NCBI GenBank assembly: GCA_947462335.1 | Contig: OX381705.1 | Location: 5,546,352-5,610,351, forward strand | Reading direction: 5' to 3' | From: Harmothoe impar | Taxonomy: Eukaryota > Annelida > Polychaeta > Phyllodocida > Polynoidae | DNA length: 64,000 nucleotides | Shown: piece by piece, positions 12,001-23,440 of the stretch | Position numbering within the stretch: the first letter of the stretch is position 1 | Layout: the number at the start of each line of letters is the position of its first letter | The notes under the pieces: model-generated | Told to the model about the DNA's origin: nothing | The model's database searches: none | Seen by the model: only the letters and a program-made list of their open reading frames with translations | Made by a program: the position numbers and the translations under genes

Positions 12001-15000
12001 CTTTTTCACCCATTCTTTATTGTCCCTTTGAGTTTGTATTAAACAAACAGATAGCCACCCAACCGGATTAAGAGTAAATGGGAATGTATAACTTTACATC
12101 AGCCGTAGCGTAATGGCCGCAGCTTCCTTAATTCTTGGACGAATTGCAAAATTTGACCATCCACGCGTAGCCAGTGAAGCACTGAACCCCCCTGTGATGT
12201 CCAATCCTACCCTAGCCTTTTTGTAAACGATTGGCGAGAGTCCGTAATCGCCGAACGTTAAAAACGAGAGTCGTTTTTTCACTAGAAAATGCATAGAAAA
12301 TGAAGTTATCTATGGAACTTCGCGTTGTTGACATCAAACTGAGCGAATTGTCAACAGCTATGCGCAGTATGAATTTCAGAGCAGAATTCATACCGGTTGT
12401 CTCAGGGCTGTTGATACAAGAAAATATGTTTGTTGATTTCTCGCTGGATGACCAAGTAGAGTTTGGGCTTGTAGTACAAATTTTCCAAAAGGCCCGAGTC
12501 GGGCGCTCAACATGACACATGCCATTTGGACCAGGTATAAAACGTTGCCGAGCAGTGCGCTTCTCAAAACGGAAAGAAAGCCTATGGGACTTTCCATAGT
12601 GAAGGCACAGGGCACCCTCCCGCTCGGTCTAGCTCCCGCAGCTCCCTTCCCGCGCCGTCTCGGCATGAGTCGCTCGTCCCAGGCGGCCTTGGGAGGTCCC
12701 TGAGGAACCGCGACCGGTCCGTTCACCACCTGGTGGCTCGTACGGCTCACAGTTTCCAAGTTGCCGTTTGGGCGGGAAAAAACGAAAAACGGCGGCAAAA
12801 CACGACCCGTGCCAAATGGCCCTACCACAGACAGTCAGGATAGGGGAAAAAATCCTGTTTCCGACGCACCCGTTCCCGAGCCGATTGGAACCAGGAATCT
12901 GCTGGGAGAGCACCAACTCCAAAATAGAAATTAGTCACCCTATATGTACTCTATGTACTCTGTAACTGCAGGGTTAAAGCAGCATGCTATCCACACAGGG
13001 TTAAAGCAGCATGCGGCCCTTACAGGGTTAAAGCAGAATGCTGCCCTTACAGGGTTAAAGCAGCATGTGACCCATACAGGGTTAAAGCACTGTGCAGACC
13101 TCATAGGTTAGACCACCATGCTGGCCTTACAGGGTCAAGGCAGCATGTGACCCATACAGGGTTAAAGCACCCTGCTGCCCTTACAGGGTAAAGGTGCCAT
13201 GTGGCCCTTACAGGATTAGAGCACCATGTCGCCAAGACAGGGTTAAATCAGCATGGTCTTTTCCACCCATTCTTTATTGTCCCTTTGAGTTTGTATTAAA
13301 CAAACAGATAGCCACCCAACCGGATTAAGAGTAAATGGGAATGTATAACTTTACATCAGCCGTAGCGTAATGGCCGCAGCTTCCTTAATTCTTGGACGAA
13401 TTGCAAAATTTGACTATCCACGCGTAGCCAGTAAAGCACTAAACCCCCCTGTGATGTCCAATCCTACCCTAGCCTTTTTGTAAACGATTGGCGAGAGTCC
13501 GTAATCGCCGAACGTTAAAAACGAGAGTCGTTTTTTCACTAGAAAATGCATAGAAAATGAAGTTATCTATGGAACTTCGCGTTGTTGACATCAAACTGAG
13601 CGCATTGTCAACAGCTATGCTCAGTATGAATTTCAGAGCAGAATTCATACCGGTTGTCTCAGGGCTGTTGATACAAGAAAACATGTTTGTTGATTTCTCG
13701 CTGGATGACCAGTTAGAGTTTGGGCTTGTAGTACAAATTTTCCGAAAAGGCCGGAGTCGGGCGCTCAACATGACACATGCCATTTGGACCAGGTATAAAA
13801 CGTTGCCGAGCAGTGCGCTTCTCGAAACGGAAAGAAAGCCTATGGGACTTTCCATAGTGAAGGCACAGGGCACCCTCCCGCTCGGTCTAGCTCCCGCAGC
13901 TCCCTTCCCGCGCCGTCTCGGCATGAGTCGCTCGTCCCAGGCGGCCTTGGGAGGTCCCTGAGGAACCGCGACCGGTCCGTTCACCACCTGGTGGCTCGTA
14001 CGGCTCACAGTTTCCAAGTTGCCGTTTGGGCGGGAAAAAACGAAAAACGGCGGCAAAACACGACCCGTGCCAAATGGCCCTACCACAGACAGTCAGGATA
14101 GGGGAAAAAATCCTGTTTCCGACGCACCCGTTCCCGAGCCGATTGGAACCAGGAATCTGCTGGGAGAGCACCAACTCCAAAATAGAAATTAGTCACCCTA
14201 TATGTACTCTATGTACTCTGTAACTGCAGGGTTAAAGCAGCATGCTATCCACACAGGGTTAAAGCAGCATGCGGCCCTTACAGGGTTAAAGCAGAATGCT
14301 GCCCTTACAGGGTTAAAGCAGCATGTGACCCATACAGGGTTAAAGCACTGTGCAGACCTCATAGGTTAGACCACCATGCTGGCCTTACAGGGTCAAGGCA
14401 GCATGTGACCCATACAGGGTTAAAGCACCCTGCTGCCCTTACAGGGTAAAGGTGCCATGTGGCCCTTACAGGATTAGAGCACCATGTCGCCCAGACAGGG
14501 TTATATCAGCATGGTCTTTTTCACCCATTCTTTATTGTCCCTTTGAGTTTGTATTAAACAAACAGATAGCCACCCAACCGGATTAAGAGTAAATGGGAAT
14601 GTATAACTTTACATCAGCCGTAGCGTAATGGCCACAGCTTCCTTAATTCTTGGCCGAATTGCAAAATTTGACCATCCACGCGTAGCCAGTGAAGCACTGA
14701 ACCCCCCTGTGATGTCCAATCCTACCCTAGCCTTTTTGTAAACGATTGGCGAGAGTCCGTAATCGCCGAACGTTAAAAACGAGAGTCGTTTTTTCACTAG
14801 AAAATGCATAGAAAATGAAGTTATCTATGGAACTTCGCGTTGTTGACATCAAACTAAGCGCATTGTCAACAGCTATGCACAGTATGAATTTCAGAGCAGA
14901 ATTCATACCGGTTGTCTCAGGGCTGTTGATACAAGAAAATATGTTTGTTGATTTCTCGCTGGATGACCAGTTAAAGTTTGGGCTTGTAGTACAAATTTTC

Positions 15001-15606
15001 CGAAAAGGCCGGAGTCGGGCGCTCAACATGACACATGCCATTTGGACCAGGTATAAAACGTTGCCGAGCAGTGCGCTTCTCAAAACGGAAAGAAAGCCTA
15101 TGGGACTTTCCATAGTGAAGGCACAGGGCACCCTCCCGCTCGGTCTAGCTCCCGCAGCTCCCTTCCCGCGCCGTCTCGGCATGAGTCGCTCGTCCCAGGC
15201 GGCCTTGGGAGGTCCCTGAGGAACCGCGACCGGTCCGTTCACCACCTGGTGGCTCGTACGGCTCACAGTTTCCAAGTTGCCGTTTGGGCGGGAAAAAACG
15301 AAAAACGGCGGCAAAACACGACCCGTGCCAAATGGCCCTACCACAGACAGTCAGGATAGGGGAAAAAATCCTGTTTCCGACGCACCCGTTCCCGAGCCGA
15401 TTGGAACCAGGAATCTGCTGGGAGAGCACCAACTCCAAAATAGAAATTAGTCACCCTATATGTACTCTATGTACTCTGTAACTGCAGGGTTAAAGCAGCA
15501 TGCTATCCACACAGGGTTAAAGCAGCATGCGGCCCTTACAGGGTTAAAGCAGAATGCTGCCCTTACAGGGTCAAAGCAGCATGTGACCCATACAGGGTTA
15601 AAGCAC

Positions 15607-18600
15607 AATCTCAGCAATTAAGTCAATGCTATTTGTAAGGTCAATGCCATGGACATAGTCATTCCCAAATGGAAGGTCATTCAAAAATACTTAGTCAAGA
15701 TCAAATATATAGTCAATCCTGAAAATATGGTCCATTTCAAGCAGATAGTCAGTCCCGAATTTGAGGTTAATGTAAACATCATTGTCAATCTCAGCCGCTT
15801 GGGCAATGCTAGTTGTAAGGTCAATGCCATGGACAGAGTCACTCCCGAATGCAAGGTCACTTAAAAATACATAGTCAATCCCAAAAATATAGTCAATCCT
15901 GCAAATATGGTCCATTTGAAGGAGATAGTCAGTCCCAAATGTGAGATGAATACGAATTTCCTTGTCAATCTCAGCAATTAAGTCCATGCTAGTTCTAAGG
16001 TCAATGCCATGGACATCGTCATTCCCGAATGCAAGGTCACTCAAAAATACATAGTCAATATCAAATATATAGTCAATCCAGAAAAATATGGTCCATTTCA
16101 AGCAGATAGTCGGTCCCGAATGTGAGGTTAATCTCAACATCATTGTCAATCTCAGCCATTTGGCCAATGCTCGTTGTAAGGTCAATGGCATGTACATAGT
16201 CACTCCCGAATACAAAGTCACTCAAAAACACATAGTCAATTCCAAAAATTTAGTCAATCTTGAAATAGGATTGATTTCAAAGAAGAAGTTAGTCCCAAAT
16301 GTGAGGTTGATCCAATATTCCTTTTCAATCTCAGCCATTTGGTCAATGCTCGTTGTAAGGTCAATGCCATGGACATAGTCATTCCCGAATGCAAAGTCAC
16401 TCAAAAACACATAGTCAATTCCAAAAATTTAGTCAATCTTGAAAAAAGGGTTAATTTCAAAGAAGAAGTTAGTCCCAAATGTGAGGTTAATCCAAAATTC
16501 CTTTTCAATCTCAGCCATTTGGTCAATGCTCATTGTAAGGTCAATGCCATGGACATAGTCACTCCCGAATGCAAAGTCACTCAAAAACACATAGTCAATC
16601 ACAAAAGTTTAGTCAATCTTGAAAAAAGGGACGATTTCAAGGAAGAAGTCAGTCCCAAATGTGAAGTTGATGAAAAATTCCTCTTCAATCTCAGCCATTT
16701 GGCCAATGCTCGTTGTAAGGTCAATGGCATGTACATAGTCACTCCTGAATACAAAGTCACTCAAAAACACATAGTCAATTCCAAAAATTTAGTCAATCTT
16801 GAAATAGGATTGATTTTAAAGAAGAAGTTAGTCCCAAATGTGAGGTTGATCCAATATTCCTTTTCAATCTCAGCCATTTGGTCAATGCTCATTGTAAGGT
16901 CAATGCCATGGACATAGTCATTCCCGAATGCAAAGTCACTCAAAAACACATAGTCAATTCCAAAAATTTAGTCAATCTTGAAAAAAGGGTTGATTTCAAG
17001 GAAGAAGTTAGTCCCAAATGTGAGGTTAATCCAAAATTCCTTTTCAATCTCAGCCATTTGGACAATGCTCGTTGTAAGGTCAATGCCATGGACATAGTCA
17101 CTCCCGAATGCAAAGTCACTCAAAAACACATAGTCAATCCAAAAAATTTAGTCAATCTTGAAAAAAGGGTTGATTTCTAAGAAGAAGTTAGTCCCAAATG
17201 TGAGGTTGATCCAAAACTCCTTTTCAATCTCAGCCATTTGGTCAATGCTTGTTGTAAGGTCAATGCCATGGACATAGTCACTCCCGAATACAAAGTCACT
17301 CAAAAACACATAATCAATTCCAAAAATTTACTCAATATTGAAATAGGGTTGATTTCAAAGAAGAAGTTAGTCCCAAATGTAAGGTTGATCCAAAATTTCT
17401 TTTCAATCTCAGCCATTTGGTCAATACTCCTTGTAAGGTCAATGCCATGGATATAGTCACTCGCGAATGCAAAGTCACTCAAAAACACATAGTCAATCAC
17501 AAAAATTTAGTCAATCTTGAAAATAGTGTTGATTTCAAAGAAGAAGTTAGTCCCGAATGTGAGGTTGATCCAACATTCCTTTTCAATCTCAGCCATTTGG
17601 TCAATGCTTGTTGTTAGGTCAATGCCATGGACATAGTCACTCCCGAATGCAAAGTCACTCAAAAACACATAGTCAATCCCAAAAATTTAGTCAATCTTGA
17701 AAAAAGGGTTAATTTCAAAGAAGAAGTTAGTCCCAAATGTGAGGTTGATCCAAAATTCCTTTCAATCTCAGCCATTTGGTCAATGCTCTTTATAAGGTCA
17801 ATGCCATGGACATAGTCACTCCCGAATGCAAAGTCACTCAAAAACACATATTCAATTCCAAAAATTTACTCAATCTTGAAATAGGGATGATTTCAAAGAA
17901 GAAGTTAGTTCCAAATGTGAGGTTGATCCAAAATTTCTTTTCAATCTCAGCCATTTGGTCAATACTCATTTTGTAAGGTCAATGCCATGGACATAGTCAC
18001 TCCCGAATGCAAAGTCACTCAAAAACACATAGTCAATCCCAAAAATTTAGTCAATCTTGAATATAGGGTTGATTTCAAAGAAGAGGTTAGTCCCGAATGT
18101 GAGGTTAATCCAACATTCCTTTTCAATCTCAGCCATTTGGTCAATGCTCTTTGTAAGGTCAATGCCATGGACATAGTCACTCGCGAATGCAAAGTCACTC
18201 AAAAACACATAGTCAATCACAAAAATTTAGTCAATCTTGAAAATAGTGTTGATTTCAAAGAAGAAGTTAGTCCCGAATGTGAGGTTGATCCAACATTCCT
18301 TTTCAATCTCAGCCATTTGGTCAATGCTTGTTGTTAGGTCAATGCCATGGACATAGTCACTCCCGAATGCAAAGTCACTCAAAAACACATAGTCAATCCC
18401 AAAAATTTAGTCAATCTTGAAAAAAGGGTTAATTTTAAAGAAGAAGTTAGTCCCAAATGTGAGGTTGATCCAAAATTCCTTTCAATCTCAGCCATTTGGT
18501 CAATGCTCTTTATAAGGTCAATGCCATGGACATAGTCACTCCCGAATGCAAAGTCACTCAAAAACACATAATCAATTCCAAAAATTTACTCAATCTTGAA

Positions 18601-19050
18601 ATAGGGTTGATTTCAAAGAAGAAGTTAGTTCCAAATGTGAGGTTGATCCAAAATTTCTTTTCAATCTCAGCCATTTGGTCAATACTCATTTTGTAAGGTC
18701 AATGCCATGGACATAGTCACTCCCGAATGCAAAGTCACTCAAAAACACATAGTCAATCCCAAAAATTTAGTCAATCTTGAATATAGGGTTGATTTCAAAG
18801 AAGAGGTTAGTCCCGAATGTGAGGTTGATCCAACATTCCTTTTCAATCTCAGCCATTTGGTCAATGCTCTTTATAAGGTCAATGCCATGGACATAGTCAC
18901 TCCCGAATGCAAAGTCACTCAAAAACACATAGTCGATTCCAAAAATTTAATCAATTCTGAAAATATGGTCCATTTCAAAGAAGTAGTAAGTCCCAAATGT
19001 GAAATTAATCTAGAATTCCTTTTCAAACTCAGTCGGTTGGTCAATATGAC
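15607..19050. repeat. 180-bp tandem repeat made of ten 18-bp motifs, about 19 copies
   Basis: The anchor GCCATGGACATAGTC recurs about every 180 bp (179-181) from ~15645 to ~18898. Each 180-bp unit splits into ten 18-bp steps, most beginning GTCAAT, GTCACT or GTTGAT. Read on the plus strand each step is a six-residue motif V-(N/T/S/D)-x-x-x-x, so a unit is 60 residues. The minus strand is also largely open, up to 176 codons. Copies of 179 and 181 bp shift the frame, so no frame crosses the array; the longest plus-strand run is 192 codons (16339-16917). It starts exactly where the 1257-bp satellite stops. Either a degenerate coding minisatellite or plain satellite DNA; I favour the latter. Confidence 0.93.
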
Positions 19051-19053
19051 CGA

Positions 19054-19577
19054 GTGTCACATTTCGGTGACCTCGCCCCCCTATGAATTCAAGTTCTGAA
19101 AACCTATTAATATCCGCTAAATCTCTAAGCCCTTTTACATGCTAGTACAGAAGACCTATTGCTAAATTACCATGGAGAGACATTGTCAAAAAAATGCACT
19201 ATATGTGTTATACTAGTAGCATGAATTTTGTCATGTACTAAAAAAGTGTCAAATTTCGGTGACCTCGCCCCCCTATGAATTCAAGTTCTGAAAACCTATT
19301 AATATCCGCTTAATCTCTAAGCCCTTTTACATGCTAGTACAGAAGACCTATTGCTAAATTACCATGGAGAGACATTGTCAAAAAAATGCACTATATGTGT
19401 TATACTATTAGCATGAATTTTGTCATGTACTAAAAAAGTGTCAAATTTCGGTGACCTCGCACCCCTTTGAATTCAAGTTCTGAAAACCTATTAATATCTG
19501 CTTAATCTCTAAGCCCTTTTACATGCTAGTACAGAAGACCTATTGCTAAATTACCATGGAGAAACATTGTCCAAAAA
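19054..19577. repeat. 192-bp tandem repeat, about 2.7 copies
   Basis: The start GTGTCAxATTTCGGTGACCT occurs at 19054, 19246 and 19438, exactly 192 bp apart. The third copy stops after the CATGGAGAAACATTGTC stretch near 19577. It follows the 180-bp array without a unique spacer. A further partial copy lies at about 20724-20881. Confidence 0.9.
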
Positions 19578-19892
19578 ACAATCCCCGCCCCCGTTTTAAG
19601 GACGATTGAACATTTTTTTTGCCATTTTTGAACTGTTTTCTCGCCAAATTGGCAGTTTTTAAGGAAATCTCACTTTTTTGCGATTCTGAAATATTTTCTC
19701 GCCAAATTGCCATATTATAGGAAAACTTCACTTTTTTTTGGCGATTTGGAATTTTCTTCTCGCCAAATTGCCAGTTTTCAAGAAGATTTCACTTTATTTC
19801 GATTTTGAACTTTTTTCTCGCCAAATTGGCGGTTTTTAGGGAAATTTCACTTTTTTGGGATTTTGAAATTTTTTACAGCCCCCCCCCCCCCC
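19578..19892. repeat. ~60-bp degenerate tandem repeat with poly-C tract
   Basis: Four diverged copies of a motif containing TCTCGCCAAATTG(G/C)CAG occur near 19638, 19700, 19760 and 19817, each followed by a T-rich stretch. The block ends in a run of 14 C (19879-19892). It sits between two copies of the 192-bp repeat. Confidence 0.8.
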
Positions 19893-20019
19893 GAGTCAAG
19901 GGGTCGAAAAAAATGTTGCTCCCCCCCCGCCACTCATTACACCCACTAGCCTACCAGCCCACCCAGGGGACACACACCCCACCCAGAGGCTTTTAGATCA
20001 CTCTTTAGATCACTCTCTA

Positions 20020-20114
20020 ATTGTAGAATGCTAATACCATGGTAGACACTGCCACCATCTAGTGATTATTGTAGAATGCTAATACCATGGTAGACACTGC
20101 CACCATCTAGTGAG
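20020..20114. repeat. 48-bp direct duplication
   Basis: The stretch beginning ATTGTAGAATGCTAATACC is present at 20020 and again at 20068 with essentially no change. The second copy runs to about 20114. Confidence 0.85.
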
Positions 20115-20387
20115 AAGGACTCTCGAGCCTCCCGCCCACAGACACCCCCGAAACACATACCACATACCAAAATACTTTTTAAAGTATAAAATCCCTAAAT
20201 AATAGAGTTCTCAACGCATCTTCACAAAAATGGCGCCAAATTGAAGGGAATTTTCACAGCTTTTAGGATATTTATAGTCAACGCAGAACCTCAAGGCATT
20301 ATGTACCAATTGGTGCCACACACAAAAGAATATCCAATATTCCTATTTCCTAGGGTACCTGCATCGCTCAGAGCCGCAAAAAGTGCC
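20115..20387. other. Short unique segment between repeat blocks
   Basis: Non-repetitive DNA separating the 48-bp duplication from the second 180-bp block. An open frame runs from 20241 through the following repeats to 20723 (160 codons), but two thirds of it is repeat sequence and the unique part shows no domain. Confidence 0.4.
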
Positions 20388-20881
20388 AATGCCATGGACA
20401 TAGTCACTCCCGAATGCAAAGTCACTCAAAAACACATAGTCAATCCCAAAAATTTAGTCAATCTTGAAAAAAGGGTTAATTTCAAAGAAGAAGTTAGTCC
20501 CAAATGTGAGGTTGATCCAATATTCCTTTTCAATCGCAGCCATTTGGTCAATGCTCGTTGTAAGGTCAATGCCATGGACATAGTCATTCCCGAATGCAAA
20601 GTCACTCAAAAACACATAGTCAATTCCAAAAATTTAGTCAATCTTGAAAAAAGGGTTGATTTCAAGGAAGAAGTTAGTCCCAAATGTGAGGTTAATCCAA
20701 ATGTCAATAGACGCATTTCGTGAAGAAGACCTTTTGCTAAATTACCATGGAGAGACATTGTCAAAAAAATGCACTATATGTGTTATACTATTAGCATGAA
20801 TTTTGTCATGTACTAAAAAAGTGTCAAATTTCGGTGACCTCGCACCCCTTTGAATTCAAGTTCTGAAAACCTATTAATATA
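20388..20881. repeat. Second 180-bp/192-bp composite block
   Basis: From 20388 to about 20705 the DNA repeats nearly two 180-bp units almost identical to those at 16.3-17.8 kb. It then passes over a ~20-bp link into a partial 192-bp unit (20724-20881). The main array shows the same order (180-bp then 192-bp repeat), but with a different breakpoint in each repeat. Confidence 0.88.
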
Positions 20882-22110
20882 GTTATGACCCCCTTTAGAC
20901 CCTACACTCCTCTACCCCTATATTTCCCCAATGGAATAGGTAAGAAATTTGAGTGTTATTTTTAGCACACAAAACCCAATGAGTAGCTAAGTTTTGGTAA
21001 TTGTGTTTATCATAATAGGGTCTTGGCAAATCTTTTTGGGGGGCCCAAACGTATTCAGGCCCTCCCTCTATGATTGGGGGCCCTGACCTCCTGACCCCCC
21101 TGCCCCCCTTTTCTAGACCGCTGCTGATAGTAGGCAGAATATGACAAAGAGAACATAAATAAAGCCACCATTATCTTCCAATACCCTGGAAATGTGGATG
21201 TAGGCACTTCAAATTACTGTTTATTGTCATTATTTGTATAGATATAGCAAGAATTGTGATTTTCAGTAATGGCTACCCTGAAAAGGTTAAAAAATGTGTA
21301 TGGGAAAGGAAATTTGATGCTCCCATAGTATTACTAGACCCTGAAAATGGGGGTTTAGGCACCTTAGACGACAGTATATCATCATTATTTATTAAGATAT
21401 GACCAAAGTTGTGAATGTGTGTAATGGCCGCCATTGATCAGCCCCACTTCTGAGAAAAGCTATTGTGTACATGCCATTCACCCCAATCATGATCAGTATA
21501 GCTCATATGCCAATTTTGGTATGTGTGTTACCCTGAAACATTCCATACCTCATATGGTAAAATTTCAGAATTCCGCCTCCTGTAAATCAGTCTAAACCAT
21601 CAAAAATTGCTGTTTTAATGGCCGCCATCTTGAAAATCTTGAATGTATTGGTCTGATGAATGTAGAAATAAGTGAATTAGGTTACTGACCAGTAAGAAAA
21701 TAGGTATAGATAGCTTCAGTAGGCAGAAACATGAAGTCAAAAGGGTGAAAAAAGTCATTTCTGAAAAAGATGATGGGCGTCACTTTGGGCGGCCATATTG
21801 GTAACGCACCACCGGATTTTTGTAAGAAATGGATTTTTGAATTCGGCAGAAAATTCTACATAAGAACCCACCCTCAAACCTTTTGGTCACAAAAACAAAA
21901 TTAAAAGTGCCTGGGCTCTGGGACTAATGGGACCAGAGCGGGTTTAGTAGGATTAGTATTGATTAGTAGGTCAGAGGGTCATGTAAGGGCCACATATCAA
22001 CCCCCCAACCCACCACCCCTCCTCCCACACACACTGCTACTTTGAAATACATTTTCCTCTCTTTGTTAGTGTCAATACTTACAATATAGTCTTAACATCG
22101 TCAGACCACT
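20882..22110. other. Non-coding region with diverged ~160-bp repeats
   Basis: The stretches from 21180 and from 21340 share a spaced pattern (CCCTG-AAAATG, GTTTAGGCACCTT, TTATTTATTAAGATAT, then an AATGGC(C/T)(G/A)CC step). Motifs such as AATGGCCGCCATCTTGAAAA recur at about 21425 and 21620. This looks like an old decayed repeat family. No gene seen. Confidence 0.5.
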
Positions 22111-22734
22111 TTTGATTATTTGACCAGATTAAAAGCTACATTCAAACCAAAAAGACCATTTCTTGAGAGCCTTTCTTATCCCTTCAAAAGGAAGGGCTCA
22201 TGTTACATTCGGAAGCTAAAGTACATCTGTTATAACTCATACAAATTAGGTGAAATATCCTTTATACATACATTCTGTACATTCAGACCCCTTACATCTA
22301 TTTATCAACATCAAAAATAATGATTGAATCAAAATGCAGCTCTTCTTGATGCATTTTCTAAATCTGATACCAAGTAACTCATATATGGTTAGAAACAAGC
22401 GAGCCTTGTTTCTACTATTGGCGAGGCTATTCGTTTGCGCACCAAACTGGATATGTTACCCGGTAAGGAGCGCCCCTAGGTTGGCTGTCGCTAGGTTACA
22501 GCCTCGTGTTGTGTGTACGTTGGATACCGCCTTTGCTCCTGCCAGAGCGCCGCCCAGAGAGGTTGGCCAGCTCACTGCTTGCTTGGTTCAGAAATATTAT
22601 TGTGAAATTTTTTTCTTTATGCTTGCTTGTATGATGAATAATACTTATATATTGTAATAAAGAGGCAGGTTTAATCCAGGCCAAATTACATATAATGCCA
22701 TTGTGTCTTCATACCTAGAATTACTGGTAGTCAA
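22111..22734. other. Non-coding; possible short LTR-like GC-rich patch
   Basis: A locally GC-rich stretch (about 22430-22580) followed by an AATAAA near 22655 interrupts AT-rich DNA. It could be a fragment of a solo LTR, but I find no matching target duplication and no partner LTR, so I leave it unassigned. No gene seen. Confidence 0.25.
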
Positions 22735-23440
22735 TAAGTACTTTTGTCTCATTCACTCTGATATCATTTTTATACAACACCCCTTTAGTCCTCCAGTGCT
22801 TTTATCCCGGGAGCTGGCCCATCGAGCGTAGTTTTCAACAAGCCCCCTCTCCCCGCCTTACTAGTCGACTATGTATATCCCCCTACTCCAGTATGTCCAA
22901 CTCTGAGCTGCCTGTCTGCCTTTAGAGGATTGATTTACATTATATTCATGTCAGCACCACTCTTGGATGTCATACAGCAGCGACCCAGTCTGCGTGATGA
23001 TAAGGGATCACTGCACTACAGCCAGCTGAACCTGATAACTAACACGCTGCCTTGACAACCCACTCATCACCTTGACAACTGACACTTCACCTTATCAACC
23101 AACTCATCACCCAGACACCTTCCACTCAACAATTAGCGGCTTGTATTTCATATTGATAATAGACACCGTGGCAGCTAATTTCTCATCTTGATATCCAACA
23201 CTGCTTCTTGACAACCAACTGTTAGCCTGTGTCAGCAGTCTACTATTAGTAGCCACACAACAAGAGCTGTCACCTGGGGGAGTCACTAGGAGTGACAGTG
23301 ATGGAGGAGCTACGTTATTGACATCCGTCTGTGTGGGCTGGGTGAGATGTGAATGCATCACAGCGTCTATTGACAAGCTGCTTTCTCTGATGTTTTACCT
23401 GTGTTAGCACAGACGTCACACTGTGAGCTGCTCTGTGAGC
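22735..23440 (+). repeat. Dispersed repeat copy, inverted partner at 61830-62525
   Basis: Long stretches match the reverse complement of 61830-62525, in the same order but with many differences. Shared pieces include the CTCATTCACTCTGATATCA region, the GGATGTCATACAGCA region, the GACATCCGTCTG region and the GTCAATAGA/TCTATTGAC region. The middle (23050-23230) is a degenerate run of TTGACAACC-type motifs. Probably two old copies of one mobile family; no coding frame. Confidence 0.7.

Larger units (their letters stand above)
1816..15606. repeat. Tandem satellite array, 1257/1258-bp unit, about 11 copies
   Basis: The same block recurs eleven times head to tail. A fixed internal landmark lies at 2770, 4027, 5284, 6541, 7798, 9056, 10314, 11571, 12828, 14086 and 15344, giving spacings of 1257 or 1258 bp. 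Copies are nearly identical and differ at a limited set of diagnostic sites. Each unit holds an AT-rich half, a CpG-rich half with a TATA-like box and a GGGACTTTCC decamer, and a block of ~27-bp minirepeats. Both array ends fall inside the minirepeat block, and the total is close to a whole number of units. The unit matches no family I recognise. Open frames inside it are on both strands and are toggled by a 1-bp indel, so I annotate the array as satellite DNA and not as a gene cluster. Confidence 0.97.

Noticed and set aside
2154..15481. Repeated open frames of 62-205 codons in the satellite as a family of tandem genes
   Set aside because: Frames are open on both strands, differ between units because of a 1-bp indel, and show no recognisable domain. 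Repetition of the frames only reflects repetition of the DNA.
2910..15606. 27-bp repeats as a CRISPR array or telomere
   Set aside because: There are no unique spacers, no cas genes and a eukaryotic context; the motif is not TTAGGG.
16339..16917. 192-codon hexad frame as an intact gene
   Set aside because: It has no unique flanking exon, is bounded by frame-shifting repeat units, and the antisense strand is equally open.
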